Below, in pieces: positions 47,300 to 57,410 of a stretch of 64,000 nt of DNA. Location of the stretch: contig NC_083674.1 in NCBI RefSeq assembly GCF_030384665.1, positions 1,364,001-1,428,000 on the forward strand, given 5' to 3'. Origin of the DNA: Lodderomyces elongisporus (Eukaryota; Ascomycota; Pichiomycetes; Serinales; Debaryomycetaceae). Each line of letters starts with the position of its first letter. The first letter of the stretch is position 1. A program made the position numbers and the translations under genes. Under the pieces are notes generated by a model. It saw nothing but the letters and a program-made list of their open reading frames with translations, ran no database searches and had not been told where the DNA came from.

Positions 47300-48306
47300 A
47301 TGACCGAACAGGGTATTATCAATATTCCCATTCCACACTACCCACAGTTTAAATTAAGATCGTCTTTAACCGATAAGGATCCTGTGATATGGGCCCATTT
47401 TCTTGAAGCATATATCCAATTACTCGATTATACTTTGCAGGATGGAATTGCGAAGCTCACAATTAAATCTCAGCAACAACTTCTTGTGTTTATTCGAACT
47501 TATTTGAAAGAGAGCTATGAAGAAACAGGGAAAATATTTTCATTAGGTGCGATAAATCCTGACATTCAACGCAACGGGGAAATTTTAAGAGCAATGGTGT
47601 TCAAGGTGGTTAGAGCTTACAGCTTTGTGAGGCTCAGCATTACCGGCGAGAGTGTTTGGCACTTTGCTTCATTATACGCCCCAAAGAATATACACACTGT
47701 GAGAGGACTCATCGATGGCAGTTTCAAGTCCAAGTTGAATGATAATAAAAAGTCAGGTAGTATATCATCAATTCCAGTATTGAAGAAATATTTAGAGCAA
47801 AGAATTTTACGCGGAGAATTTCTGGAAAAAGAGGATTTATCAACCTTGAGTGTCCTTTTGGGACAACAGATCACTAGGAGCATGACATTTACTATGGGAT
47901 CACAGATTCTGGTCGCAAGGCATTCAACAAAAAATGGCATCAATGACAATGGTAGTAGTAATGGTAGTGGTGGCGTCAATAATACCGGCAATAGTAGTAA
48001 CTTGCAATTTGCCGGGTCTTTTGTGACATCTGATTGGGTCGAGTTTCTTGACGGAGCTTATGCAGAAGGCAAAAGTGTACATGCCAATCTTATCAAATCG
48101 ATTATGGTGGTTTCGCTTATATCGTTATCACCTGCAAAATTAGGGAAATTGTTACAAAATATGGGGATAAACTCGTGGGCAACATTGGACGTGGCACCTT
48201 TACTCGGCTCGCTATTGACTTCTAGCGCATTTCAAGAATTGGTACCACAGATACGGGAGACAATTCCATTTTTGCAACATGATGTAACTGATTTAGTTGA
48301 CGACCA

Positions 48307-48362
<56 letters not shown>

Positions 48363-49585
48363 ACAACAAAAATGTCGATGAAAATAATAGCTATGTTAAA
48401 GACTACGGGAAAAATGAACCGAAGGTCAAGAATGAGGATATTTCAGTGTTGATGGATCTTTTCCCGGATTTGGATGCAAGAAAGGCTAGACATTTTTTGA
48501 AACAATACAATAATGATTCTGAACTTGTCACTGATATCTTACTCGAGAATCCCGATCTAATAAATCAAGTTACTCTTGACAAGGATGAGACGGAAGAGGG
48601 GGAGCAAGAAGAAGAGCAAGAAGAGGAAAATTATGGAATTGAAAATAGTATTGGGACATCTGAGATAAGTGCTAAGCAACTTGAATCGCAAATTCCTAGA
48701 ATCAATACAACAAAACCTGTTGCAAAAAGATCTGTTTACGATGAGGATGATATTTCGCAAGGTAATTTTGCAAATACAAATGTTATATTTGGTAAAAAGA
48801 AACGCGAAGAGTTGACTGACGCGGATTCGGACTTGAAAAAGAAGACTTTGAGTAGAGCTCTAAGACTTATTTACGAAGACGATGAAGATGAGCCGGATGA
48901 TACATACGACGATCAAGAAAGAACTACTGGCTCCACATCGGAGTCATTGCAATCCCAACCAAATTCTAAAAGAGTACAACCAGCGGAAGATGGTAGAAAT
49001 CAAACAGGGAATTCCACAGTGCTAGACGATAGAGAGCGCTTTTTGTTTAGTGTTTACAAACGCGATGGCGAAGATTCCTTCTCTAAAGCATTCCGCAAAT
49101 CGTCGCAACGTCAAAAATTGAAAAAGGAAACTGGCTGGTCAGATGAACAAGTTGAAGGGTGGTTACGGATGTTGCTTAAATCTCCTCGCCGCTTTAAGAT
49201 ATTTGAAGAAGACTATCTATATGGAGGAGGGAACCCGAATCGCAGATCAGCGAGAAATCGAAATGAGGAAAGAGGAAGTCTGGGAGAGAAAGAAAAGAAA
49301 GAGGATTTGAAAAGTTCAGACAGAAATATCAACACCACCCCCATTACCACTTCCACTTCAAATGCCAGTAACAATGCCAGTAACAATAACAGCAACAACA
49401 GTAACAGTAACGGCAAAAACAAGAAGAATACAAACGCACCTTCTACATCTTCCTCGAAAGTAGAGTCTAAACGAAAGCAAGCTCGCGGGGAAAAGAATAA
49501 AGCCCTGGCGGCGAACCACAGCAGGAAATCACAACATGACAAGAAATCAAAACAGGCTTTAATAGGCATGCAATCATCTAGTTGA
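47300..49585 (+). CDS. CUE3: Cue3/Rqt3, CUE-domain subunit of the ribosome quality-control trigger complex
   Basis: 761 residues. The N-terminal helical domain (about 1-330) begins with IPHYPQFKLRSSL and includes WAHFLEAYIQLLDYTLQDG and a VRAYSFVRL block. A Ser-Asn repeat (340-357) precedes the CUE ubiquitin-binding domain (380-420): ISVLMDLFPDLDARKARHFL, with the MDLFPD (MFP-like) and terminal LL motifs. The rest is acidic and then strongly basic and Asn/Ser-rich at the C-terminus. In S. cerevisiae, Cue3 works with Slh1 and Rqt4 in the RQT complex, which splits collided ribosomes after Hel2 ubiquitination. It is longer than yeast Cue3 (624) because of low-complexity inserts. Confidence 0.88.
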
Positions 49586-49609
49586 ATGAAAAACCTGCCA
49601 AAGACTAAA

Positions 49610-49648
<39 letters not shown>

Positions 49649-50051
49649 TGTATATGTATTGTATATGTATATATACATATTTCCATGTAAGTATATATAC
49701 ATCTGCTTATATGAGCATGTGTTTTTACTGACTTGGCATGTTGGCCAAACATTTTTGTTAGTACTTTTATAGCCGAGTTGACTAGCCCTCGCCGAGAATT
49801 TTATAAATGTTTCTGTGAACTTTCTCTCTCTCTCTTTTTTTTTTTTTTTTCTCACAAACATTCATGGACATACTCACTTACTTTCTCGCAGTAGCAGTCG
49901 CAGTCGCAGTCGTACTCTTACTATTGATAAATTTGTCACCAGAGCACAAAATCAATCACACAGGAGCAGTAAGCTTCCAACAATCGCACCAGGTTTACCT
50001 TTCCTTTCTTTATTACACCACACTACTCAACGAATGCATACATAAATATCA
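49586..50051. promoter_or_regulatory. APM4 upstream region with (TA)n and an upstream reading frame
   Basis: 466 bp. (TA)n lies at about 49613-49644, followed by TATATGTAT-type repeats to about 49680, a CT/T tract near 49822-49850, then a 63-codon ATG frame at 49864-50055 whose stop overlaps the APM4 start. Confidence 0.6.
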
Positions 50052-50055
50052 ATGA
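49864..50055 (+). other. Upstream reading frame of 63 codons overlapping the APM4 start
   Basis: An ATG frame (MDILTYFLAVAVAVAVVLLL...) with one strong hydrophobic segment in its first 25 residues. Its TGA stop shares four bases with the APM4 start (ATGA). Part of the hydrophobic run comes from a GCAGTC hexamer repeat at about 49890-49913, so it may be an accident of simple sequence. If the APM4 transcript starts upstream of 49864, it would act as an inhibitory uORF. Confidence 0.3.
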
Positions 50056-51467
50056 TCACTGCCATTTTTATCTACGACTTCAAAGGAGATGTTCTTATAT
50101 CAAAGATTTACAAAGACGAAATCAAAAGAAACATAGCTGATGTATTTCGCATCCAAGTCATTAATCAGGTGTCACTGGGACGGTCTCTGACTCGAGAGCA
50201 TAGAACACCGGTTTTAACCTTGGGATCCACGTCTTTTATCTATACGAAACTGGGTAATGTATGGCTTTGCGCAGTGACTAGATCAAACCAGGATTGTGCC
50301 ACTGTGCTTGAGTTTTTATATAAATTGGAGGCTCTACTAGGTGCTGTTCTTTGGGAAGAAAACAAGAAAGCCAAAGTCAAACAGGATAAACTCACATTAT
50401 TGGACACCTCAATTGTCAATCAATTTCTGCTTTGCTACAACATATTGGGCGAAGTTTGTGATTTAGGGTACCCTATCAATCTAGATATGGAATACGTGAA
50501 AAAATATGTACCCGGTATGAAAGACGCTGATAGTGGTGGGATCTTTAAAAATATACAATTAAGGAAAAGCTTTACCCCTAGCAAAGCTGTTATGGCTGCT
50601 GGCTCTAGTTTTGATGCTGGTGCCGGCTCTTCCACCCCATCAGCCCACGAAAACATTACATGGAGGTCGGCAAATATCAAGTACCGACGCAATGAGATTT
50701 TTGTTCACGTTGAGGAAAAGCTCAATGTTCTATTCAACTCACAAGGTGAACTTTTGAGAAGCTATGTAGATGGTGCGATACAACTCAAAACACATTTATC
50801 AGGAATGCCACAATGCAGATTTGGTTTCAATCCAAGTACAATTTTATTATCCGATACCGATCCAGACACTGACTCCAAAGACAATGTTGTTAAATTAGAG
50901 GATGCAAAATTTCATCAGTGTGTTCAGTTGAGTGCATTTGACAGTGATAGGTCCATCCAGTTTATTCCGCCGGATGGCGATTTCCAAATGATGAGTTACA
51001 ATTGTCGCCACAACATTAACATACCATTTAGGATATACACCCAAGTGCGAGAAGTAGGCGAGAGGATCTATTACAAAATTAAAGTGCGTTCATTCTTTTC
51101 ACCCAAAACATCATCAAGTAACATTATAGTGAAGATCCCAACACCCGGAGGAGCCAGTCTGCAGAGTCTATCAGTCTCAGGAGGCAAGGCGAAATTTCAC
51201 CCAGATGAAAATGCATTCATTTGGAGGCTCAATAAATTCTACGGCGATACAGAGCACTCGATTAATGCAGAAGTGGCGATCCAACCATTGTCTTCTTCAT
51301 ATACTCAATGGAATCGACCTTCGATAACTTTGGATTTCGAGTTGGATACATACTCTAGTTCTGGCCTAGCTGTGCGGTTTTTGAAGATTCAGGAGAAGGC
51401 CAACTATAAAACAGTCAAGTGGGTACGGTATAAGACCAGGTCTGGTTCGTATGAAACACGTTATTAG
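50052..51467 (+). CDS. APM4: Apm4, mu subunit of the AP-2 clathrin adaptor
   Basis: 471 residues, close to S. cerevisiae Apm4 (491). The N-terminal longin-like domain (about 1-140) starts MITAIFIYDFKGDVLISKIY and contains RTPVLTLGSTSFIY. The C-terminal mu homology domain (about 200-471) begins near ITWRSANIKYRRNEIFVHVE and ends with LAVRFLKIQEKANYKTVKWV and then RYKTRSGSYETRY, matching the mu2 C-terminus. AP-2 binds cargo tyrosine motifs and PIP2 at the plasma membrane during endocytosis; in yeasts it also matters for polarity and chitin-synthase uptake. PRS5 follows on the same strand; these two genes are neighbours in S. cerevisiae (YOL062C/YOL061W). Confidence 0.9.
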   Translation: MITAIFIYDFKGDVLISKIYKDEIKRNIADVFRIQVINQVSLGRSLTREHRTPVLTLGSTSFIYTKLGNVWLCAVTRSNQDCATVLEFLYKLEALLGAVLWEENKKAKVKQDKLTLLDTSIVNQFLLCYNILGEVCDLGYPINLDMEYVKKYVPGMKDADSGGIFKNIQLRKSFTPSKAVMAAGSSFDAGAGSSTPSAHENITWRSANIKYRRNEIFVHVEEKLNVLFNSQGELLRSYVDGAIQLKTHLSGMPQCRFGFNPSTILLSDTDPDTDSKDNVVKLEDAKFHQCVQLSAFDSDRSIQFIPPDGDFQMMSYNCRHNINIPFRIYTQVREVGERIYYKIKVRSFFSPKTSSSNIIVKIPTPGGASLQSLSVSGGKAKFHPDENAFIWRLNKFYGDTEHSINAEVAIQPLSSSYTQWNRPSITLDFELDTYSSSGLAVRFLKIQEKANYKTVKWVRYKTRSGSYETRY

Positions 51468-52041
51468 AATAATAAATAAAATGAATAAACCAAAAATAAT
51501 GTATTTTGAGAAATAAAAGCAAAGAGAAATAGCAAAAGAGAGAAAAATAACAAACAACAACAATAACGAATGGTCAAACAAATTAATGGCAAAGCAAGAA
51601 AAGTAGCACCAACATGCTTTTTATTTGTGGTTTTATGTTTGAAACCATTTCATTGCCTTTTTATTGCAACGTAGACATTTCTATTTGTAACGATTCAATC
51701 TTTCTAGTTTTTATGTATTGATTTGCCAATGTTGCAAATTGATCTGAATATATGTATGTGTATCATTATTCGAAGACACTTTTCATTTCTGTAGCAAATT
51801 ATATGTTTTGAAAATGCCCAACGTGCGCGCTATTACTCGCCAGATAACAAAGTACGAAAAAAAAAGTAAAATATATTGGCCCATCGCTAAAGATCGTCAA
51901 ACCTCGAACAACAACTAAGGAATTTTCGTGCTCAAATACATTTGGTGGAACACGAGAGCAAGACCAAAGCAAAGCAAAATAAAGCGAAATAAAGAAAAGA
52001 AAAGAAAAGAAAAGAAGGGTAAAGGAAGGAACCAGATACAA
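51468..52041. other. Tandem spacer APM4-PRS5
   Basis: 574 bp of AT-rich sequence, with AACAAC repeats near 51549-51562 and an A/G-rich AAGAA leader just before PRS5. A frame that joins PRS5 upstream to 51928 has no ATG. No gene is seen. Confidence 0.5.
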
Positions 52042-53502
52042 ATGAGAGACTTAGTCGTTTTGGGCGGAAAATCGCACCCTCTTTTAACCAAGGCGATCTG
52101 CCGCAATCTCACTATAGAAGAGAGTCGAGTTGATTCCAAGAAATTCGCTAACGGTGAAACTTCGATCGAAGTAAGAGATAGTGTTCGAGAAAAGGATGTC
52201 TTCATCATTCAGAGTGGTTGCGGACATGTGAACGATACGTTTATGGAATTACTAGTAATGATAGCGGCGTGTAAGACTGCTAGTGCTAAGAGAGTAACAG
52301 CAGTTTTACCTTTGTTTCCTTACTCAAGACAACCCGATGTTCCAGCTTTGGCAAACTCCACAGGAGCACCAAGTTTAATTTCAAAAAAGGACGAGTATAC
52401 TTTTGAAAGTGCACCAAGCACTCCTAGACCGTTGTCTAGAGATGGCAGGAAGATCTCTTATTTTGAGAAAGAAGGAGCAGCTACAACAACAACAACAGCA
52501 GCAGCAGCAGCAGCAGCATCAGGAGGAGGTGCAGTAGGTCAAACACCAACTAAAGAAAAAGATTTGAGAACGAATTCATTGAAAGCGCCTCAACCTGCTC
52601 GATATACTCCAAAGTCGATTGTCACTAATGCATCATCTATTAACTTTTTACCCCGAGTGGATGCCCAAGGTAAAACAGAAAGTGGTTATAAACAATGGAT
52701 TTCACCAAATGGTACACTAATAGCCAATCTATTAATGACCGCTGGTGCTGACCGTATCATTACAATGGATCTCCATGATCCACAATTTCAAGGGTTTTTC
52801 AATATTCCCGTGGACAATTTGTATTCAAGACCTATCTTGAAACATTACATTACGGATTATATACCGCAATTCCGTGATTGTGTTATTGTGAGTCCAGATT
52901 CAGGTGGAGCAAAGCGTGCCACGGCGATTGCGGATTCTATTGGCTGTTCATTTGCCTTGATTCACAAGGAAAGAAGAGCCAAAATATCAAAATCGCCACC
53001 TCTGGCTCTGTCAAATCAAAACACAGAGGATATTATTACAACTGCAGGTACAAGTACAGACACAAGTACTTGCAACGCAACTTTGCCCTCAACCACACAA
53101 CCATTGCCCGAGTATGTACACCAACGTCATCAGCATGCACCAAAGATGGTGGCAACCACCATGTTGGTGGGTGATGTGAAGGATAAGGTTTGTGTATTGA
53201 TTGATGATTTGGTAGACACATCTTACACAATTACTCGAGCGGCCAAATTGTTGAAGGACGAAGGTGCCAAATACGTCTATGCATTAGTCACCCACGGTAT
53301 ATTTAGCGGAGACGCCATCAATAGATTGAAAATGAGCCAGATTGACAAAATCGTCACTACAAATTCGGTCCCTCAAAGTGAGAATGTCGCTGTCTTGGGC
53401 GAGAAAATTGAAGTTTTGGACGTGAGCCGAATCTTTGCCGAAGCCATTAGGAGAATTAACAATGGAGAAAGCGTCAGTATGTTGTTTGATCACGGATGGT
53501 GA
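52042..53502 (+). CDS. PRS5: Prs5, PRPP synthetase subunit with two non-homologous inserts
   Basis: 486 residues from the ATG at 52042 (MRDLVVLGGKSHP). The PRPP-synthetase fold is interrupted twice: first after LPLFPYSRQPDVP (about 97-215, including Ala and Gly runs) and again after IHKERRAKISK (about 316-370). The conserved parts are IIQSGCGHVNDTFMELLVMI, IITMDLHDPQFQGFFNIPVD, the NSGGAKRA-like SPDSGGAKRATAIAD, and the PRPP-binding loop VCVLIDDLVDTSYTI (383-397). The enzyme makes 5-phosphoribosyl-1-pyrophosphate from ribose-5-phosphate and ATP for purine, pyrimidine, His, Trp and NAD synthesis. Two inserts of this kind and a length near 496 fit yeast Prs5 rather than Prs1. Riboneogenesis by SHB17 in the same window feeds its substrate. 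Confidence 0.87.
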   Translation: MRDLVVLGGKSHPLLTKAICRNLTIEESRVDSKKFANGETSIEVRDSVREKDVFIIQSGCGHVNDTFMELLVMIAACKTASAKRVTAVLPLFPYSRQPDVPALANSTGAPSLISKKDEYTFESAPSTPRPLSRDGRKISYFEKEGAATTTTTAAAAAAASGGGAVGQTPTKEKDLRTNSLKAPQPARYTPKSIVTNASSINFLPRVDAQGKTESGYKQWISPNGTLIANLLMTAGADRIITMDLHDPQFQGFFNIPVDNLYSRPILKHYITDYIPQFRDCVIVSPDSGGAKRATAIADSIGCSFALIHKERRAKISKSPPLALSNQNTEDIITTAGTSTDTSTCNATLPSTTQPLPEYVHQRHQHAPKMVATTMLVGDVKDKVCVLIDDLVDTSYTITRAAKLLKDEGAKYVYALVTHGIFSGDAINRLKMSQIDKIVTTNSVPQSENVAVLGEKIEVLDVSRIFAEAIRRINNGESVSMLFDHGW

Positions 53503-53515
53503 GAGACAAATGACG

Positions 53516-53549
<34 letters not shown>

Positions 53550-54102
53550 AAGTATTTTTACAACATTCACCAAATTATTGTTTTCTTTTCTTTTCTTTTC
53601 TTTTCCTATTGAATGTTCCATTAGCTTTAATATTTTTTATAAAATATTCAACTTCAATAGTGTTTATTTTTATGACGCGTTGTTGTCGTTTCTATTTTAT
53701 ATTTGGCTTAATCTTGTCTCAGAGCCAAATAAATTTTTCACTCGTTTTGTTTCTCGGTGCACACCCAATTTCTCACACACACACTCTCTCACTCTCTCAC
53801 TCAAGACTCCACGTAATCAACAAAGCCTTGTTCTAGCATGCTTTTGTCTTTGCCATAATTTATCCTTTCTTTCTTACACAACACAACACAACACTTTAGA
53901 CGGAGGGGTGCTCTCAGGAAAACCAATTTTGACTTTTATTCACGAATTGATAACTTTGGGATTTTTGAATAACCTCAACTATAGATATAGCGATAGAGGA
54001 GAAATTAAGGAGAGACATATTTCCATCACTTGTCAGGTGTACAGATATAGAAATCGAGTATAGATCATTTTAACTCACAATCCTTTTTGTTTTTCCAAAA
54101 CA
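53503..54102. promoter_or_regulatory. PMT4 upstream region
   Basis: 600 bp. It has (TA)n at 53519-53547, CTTTT repeats at 53581-53605, an ACGCGT box at 53675-53680, and CACACA/CTCTC and ACACA repeats near 53776-53895. Long frames here lack an ATG, so no gene is called. Confidence 0.5.
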
Positions 54103-56442
54103 ATGTCACAAGCCGTGAGGAAAAGAAATACGGCTACTAAGAAACAGTCCAACTCGGATTCAACTGTGTTTGGCGGCGACGACAAGAACAGCAACTACAA
54201 AAATAACAACATTAACAACAACAACAACAAAGTCAATGACGAATTTGATGACAATAACGGTAAACTCAAAAGTGGGGTGGGCCTCGATAAAGATCCAGAA
54301 CAAAAATACTGGTTGGCGCTAGTGTTTGTTACAATCTTGGCTATCTATACCAGATTCACGAAATTGGGAACACCAAACAAAGTTGTCTTTGATGAAGTGC
54401 ATTTTGGAAAATTTGCATCTTACTATTTAGAAAGAACGTATTTTTTTGACTTGCATCCACCATTCGCTAAACTCTTGATTGCATTTGTTGGCTGGCTTGT
54501 GGGTTACAATGGTAAATTTAAATTTGACGCTATTGGGGATTCATACATTGAAAACAATGTGCCATACATTGCCTACCGGAGCCTTCTGGCTATTCAAGGA
54601 ACTGCGATTATCCCAGTTATGTTCTTGACGATGAAGACTTTGGGGTTCAATGTGGCGGCATGCTTACTCTCGAGCATTATCGTTTGTTTTGATAACGCAC
54701 AAGTTGCAGACAGTCGTTTGATTCTCTTGGATGCTACATTGATTTTGAGTGTCGCAGCTACAATATTTTGCTATAGCGAATTTTCAATTTACAGAAAACA
54801 ACCTTTTACCCAAAAATGGTGGAAATGGTTAATATCTACTGGTGTGTCACTTTCATGTGTCATTTCTACGAAATATGTTGGTGTGTTCACATTCTTCACC
54901 ATAGGAATTGCAGTTCTTCACGAGTTGTGGTTTTTGCTTGATTACAGGAAGGGCTTAACACTTCAACAGTTTGGTAAGCATTTTTTTGCTAGACTATGGG
55001 CATTGATCATTTTGCCATTTACCATATATTTATTCTGGTTCTATTTGCATTTTGCCATTTTGACCAAATCAGGACCCGGTGATGCATTTATGTCCGCTGA
55101 GTTCCAAGAGACCTTGTTAGAATCACCTTTGGCGCAACATTCTAAAGACGTTCAATATTATGATGAAATTACGATCAAGCACAAGGATACCGGTGCATTT
55201 TTGCACTCGCATTTACACGATTATCCTTTGCGTTACGAAGATGGTAGAATATCTTCCAACCTGCAGCAAGTCACCTGTGTTATTGAAGATGATGCCAAAA
55301 ATGACGAAAATAATGTTTGGCAGATTGTTCCAGTGATTGCAGAAGACGATGGCAAAAAGGGTAAATCTGTTTTCACTAACGATGTGGTTAGATTCAAGCA
55401 CAAGGGTACAGGTGGTTTTCTTTTAACTCATGATGTTGCTTCGCCATTGAAAGCAACAAATGAAGAGTTTACAGTCGTTTACAATGAGACTGCTTCCAAC
55501 AGATACAATGAGACATTGTTTAGGTTGAGATTAAATGTTCCAGGTTCCAATCCAAAGAAACAAAATCAAAGAAAAAAGGTATCAACTATGGCAACGGAAT
55601 TGAGAATATTGCATATGGACACGGTTGTGGCTATGTGGACCCATGACGACGAACTCTTACCAGAATGGGCATTTCAACAACAAGAGGTAAGTGGTAACAA
55701 AAAAATCCAGGACAAAGATAATATCTGGACATTCGATTCGATCACCAACTTGGCAGAACACGATTCAAGAAGCAAGTATATTCCTAAAAAGATTAAGAAG
55801 ATACCATTTTTGAAAAAATGGTGGGAATTGCAAGGCTTAATGTTCCACCACAACAACCAGTTGAGTTCGTCACACCCATTTGCATCTCAACCTGACGCAT
55901 GGCCACTTGCTTTGAGTGGTGTTTCTTTTTATAACAACAACGAGGAGAAGAAGCAAATTTTTTTCCATGGTAATGTTATTGGGTTCTGGCTTGAAGTGTG
56001 TTTCTTGTCAGTCTATGTCGGTATCCTCTTGGCAGATCAAATCACTCTTCGTCGTAATTACCATTTGTTGAATGATAAAGCAAGATCAAGATTGTACAAC
56101 ACCTTGGGATTCTTGTTTATAGGATGGGCTGCTCACTATTTACCCTTTTTCTTGATGAATCGTCAAAAGTTTTTACACCATTATTTACCAGCACATCTCA
56201 TTGCTGCATTGTTCACTGGTGGATTGGTTGAGTTTATTTGCACAAACAACTCCAACGATTTTAACAGATCCAGTCCACAATCGAAGAAAATCAAGATGAC
56301 CGTGTTAGTTAGTTTGGCTTCCATTGGTATAATTTGGTTCTTTTTTTATTTCAGACCAATTACTTATGGTGATGTTTCTTTGACTCCTGCAGAAGTTCAA
56401 AAGAGACAATGGTTGGACATCAAATTGCATTATGCCAAATAG
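54103..56442 (+). CDS. PMT4: Pmt4, dolichyl-phosphate-mannose protein O-mannosyltransferase
   Basis: 779 residues (S. cerevisiae Pmt4: 762). A disordered Asn-rich N-terminus (1-65) is followed by the GT39 domain: first membrane segment at about 70-90, then VVFDEVHFGKFASYYLERTY (94-113) with the catalytic-loop DE, and LHPPFAK. Several membrane spans follow. The luminal loop contains GPGDAFMSAEFQETL and three MIR repeats (about 345-560), then the C-terminal spans with FLKKWWELQ, HPFASQPDAWPLALSGVSF and RQKFLHHYLPAHLIAALFTG. It transfers mannose from dolichyl phosphate to Ser/Thr in the ER lumen. Pmt4 acts as a homodimer, preferring membrane-bound substrates. CTG codons 162 and 387 fall at positions that are polar or small in the S. 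cerevisiae protein, which supports Ser decoding. Confidence 0.95.
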   Translation: MSQAVRKRNTATKKQSNSDSTVFGGDDKNSNYKNNNINNNNNKVNDEFDDNNGKLKSGVGLDKDPEQKYWLALVFVTILAIYTRFTKLGTPNKVVFDEVHFGKFASYYLERTYFFDLHPPFAKLLIAFVGWLVGYNGKFKFDAIGDSYIENNVPYIAYRSLLAIQGTAIIPVMFLTMKTLGFNVAACLLSSIIVCFDNAQVADSRLILLDATLILSVAATIFCYSEFSIYRKQPFTQKWWKWLISTGVSLSCVISTKYVGVFTFFTIGIAVLHELWFLLDYRKGLTLQQFGKHFFARLWALIILPFTIYLFWFYLHFAILTKSGPGDAFMSAEFQETLLESPLAQHSKDVQYYDEITIKHKDTGAFLHSHLHDYPLRYEDGRISSNLQQVTCVIEDDAKNDENNVWQIVPVIAEDDGKKGKSVFTNDVVRFKHKGTGGFLLTHDVASPLKATNEEFTVVYNETASNRYNETLFRLRLNVPGSNPKKQNQRKKVSTMATELRILHMDTVVAMWTHDDELLPEWAFQQQEVSGNKKIQDKDNIWTFDSITNLAEHDSRSKYIPKKIKKIPFLKKWWELQGLMFHHNNQLSSSHPFASQPDAWPLALSGVSFYNNNEEKKQIFFHGNVIGFWLEVCFLSVYVGILLADQITLRRNYHLLNDKARSRLYNTLGFLFIGWAAHYLPFFLMNRQKFLHHYLPAHLIAALFTGGLVEFICTNNSNDFNRSSPQSKKIKMTVLVSLASIGIIWFFFYFRPITYGDVSLTPAEVQKRQWLDIKLHYAK

Positions 56443-57410
56443 TAATCTAAATTGTACAAAGAGCAACAATTAGATAAAACAACAAAAGACGAGCTGCTTT
56501 TAACTACTTAGAATAGTCTAAAATTATGAAAGAATTATTGAAGAAAGATTGAATTTTTATCCTTTTTTTTATTTTTTTTATTTTTTTATTTTTTTTTGGT
56601 TTTAGATTTTCCAATTTGTAAATTTTATTGTTTAACTCTTTTGTTCGTTCGACAAATTGTTCCCCTTCTATTTAACTTTTTAATTTGCGCTCATTAATGG
56701 TATATGTGTTTTGATATGAAAAGAGACTTTTGCATATTTCGAGAAGAATGTTCGGGTTAAACAGAAGAGGGACAATTTGTTGAATGAACAAAAGAGTATA
56801 ACAATCAAATTGCTGAACTGCAAAATTGCAAAAGTAAACAGTAAAAAGTAATAAGAAAAAAGTGCAAGGTGAAAAGTGAAAAGTGAAAAGTTTTCAACTA
56901 CCCAAGTACTTGTAGAAGCTACTATTGACAAGTCGTAGATGAAAGCACATCACGTGAAAATTACGTTGTATGATGTAGATATCTGACCAAATAACAAGCT
57001 CTTGTGTTAGACAAAAGATGTGAATCTACCGTCAATTTTTTGCATTTAAGAAAGTAAAAGAAACAGAATGAAAAATATATCATAACATAACATAACATAA
57101 CGTAACGAAACGAAACGAAACGCCAAAAACGGAAATGGAATGTTTACGTTAGATAAGACAAGAAAAGAACTACTAGCGCTACCAACATGATTTTTAATCT
57201 AAAATCTTGGTTAAAATGATCCTGGTCACAAGCTCTCAAAACATGTAGACCTTTTATTAATCCGCACAATCGTTCAATTTGCTACTTCATTGATTACATT
57301 GAAAGATAGAAAGATTTAAAAGAAGAAGAAGAAAGAGAAGAAAGAACAAAAGGAATATCGATTATAAAATAGTAATAATTTAAAAAAATTAAAAAAGAAA
57401 AACGGGTAAA
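56443..57410. promoter_or_regulatory. Tandem spacer PMT4-PPX1
   Basis: 968 bp. It has T-tracts near 56560-56600, a GTGAAAA repeat at about 56868-56890, a TCACGTGA box (CACGTG at 56951-56956) about 455 bp upstream of PPX1, and pentamer repeats AACAT then AACGA at about 57079-57122. No gene is seen. Confidence 0.5.

Noticed and set aside
51928..52041. 38-codon N-terminal extension of PRS5
   Set aside because: It starts on GTG and is a Lys-rich leader artefact; the ATG at 52042 matches the PRPP-synthetase start.
53578..54063. 161-codon frame before PMT4
   Set aside because: No ATG is present; it covers promoter repeats (CTTTT, CACACA, ACACA).
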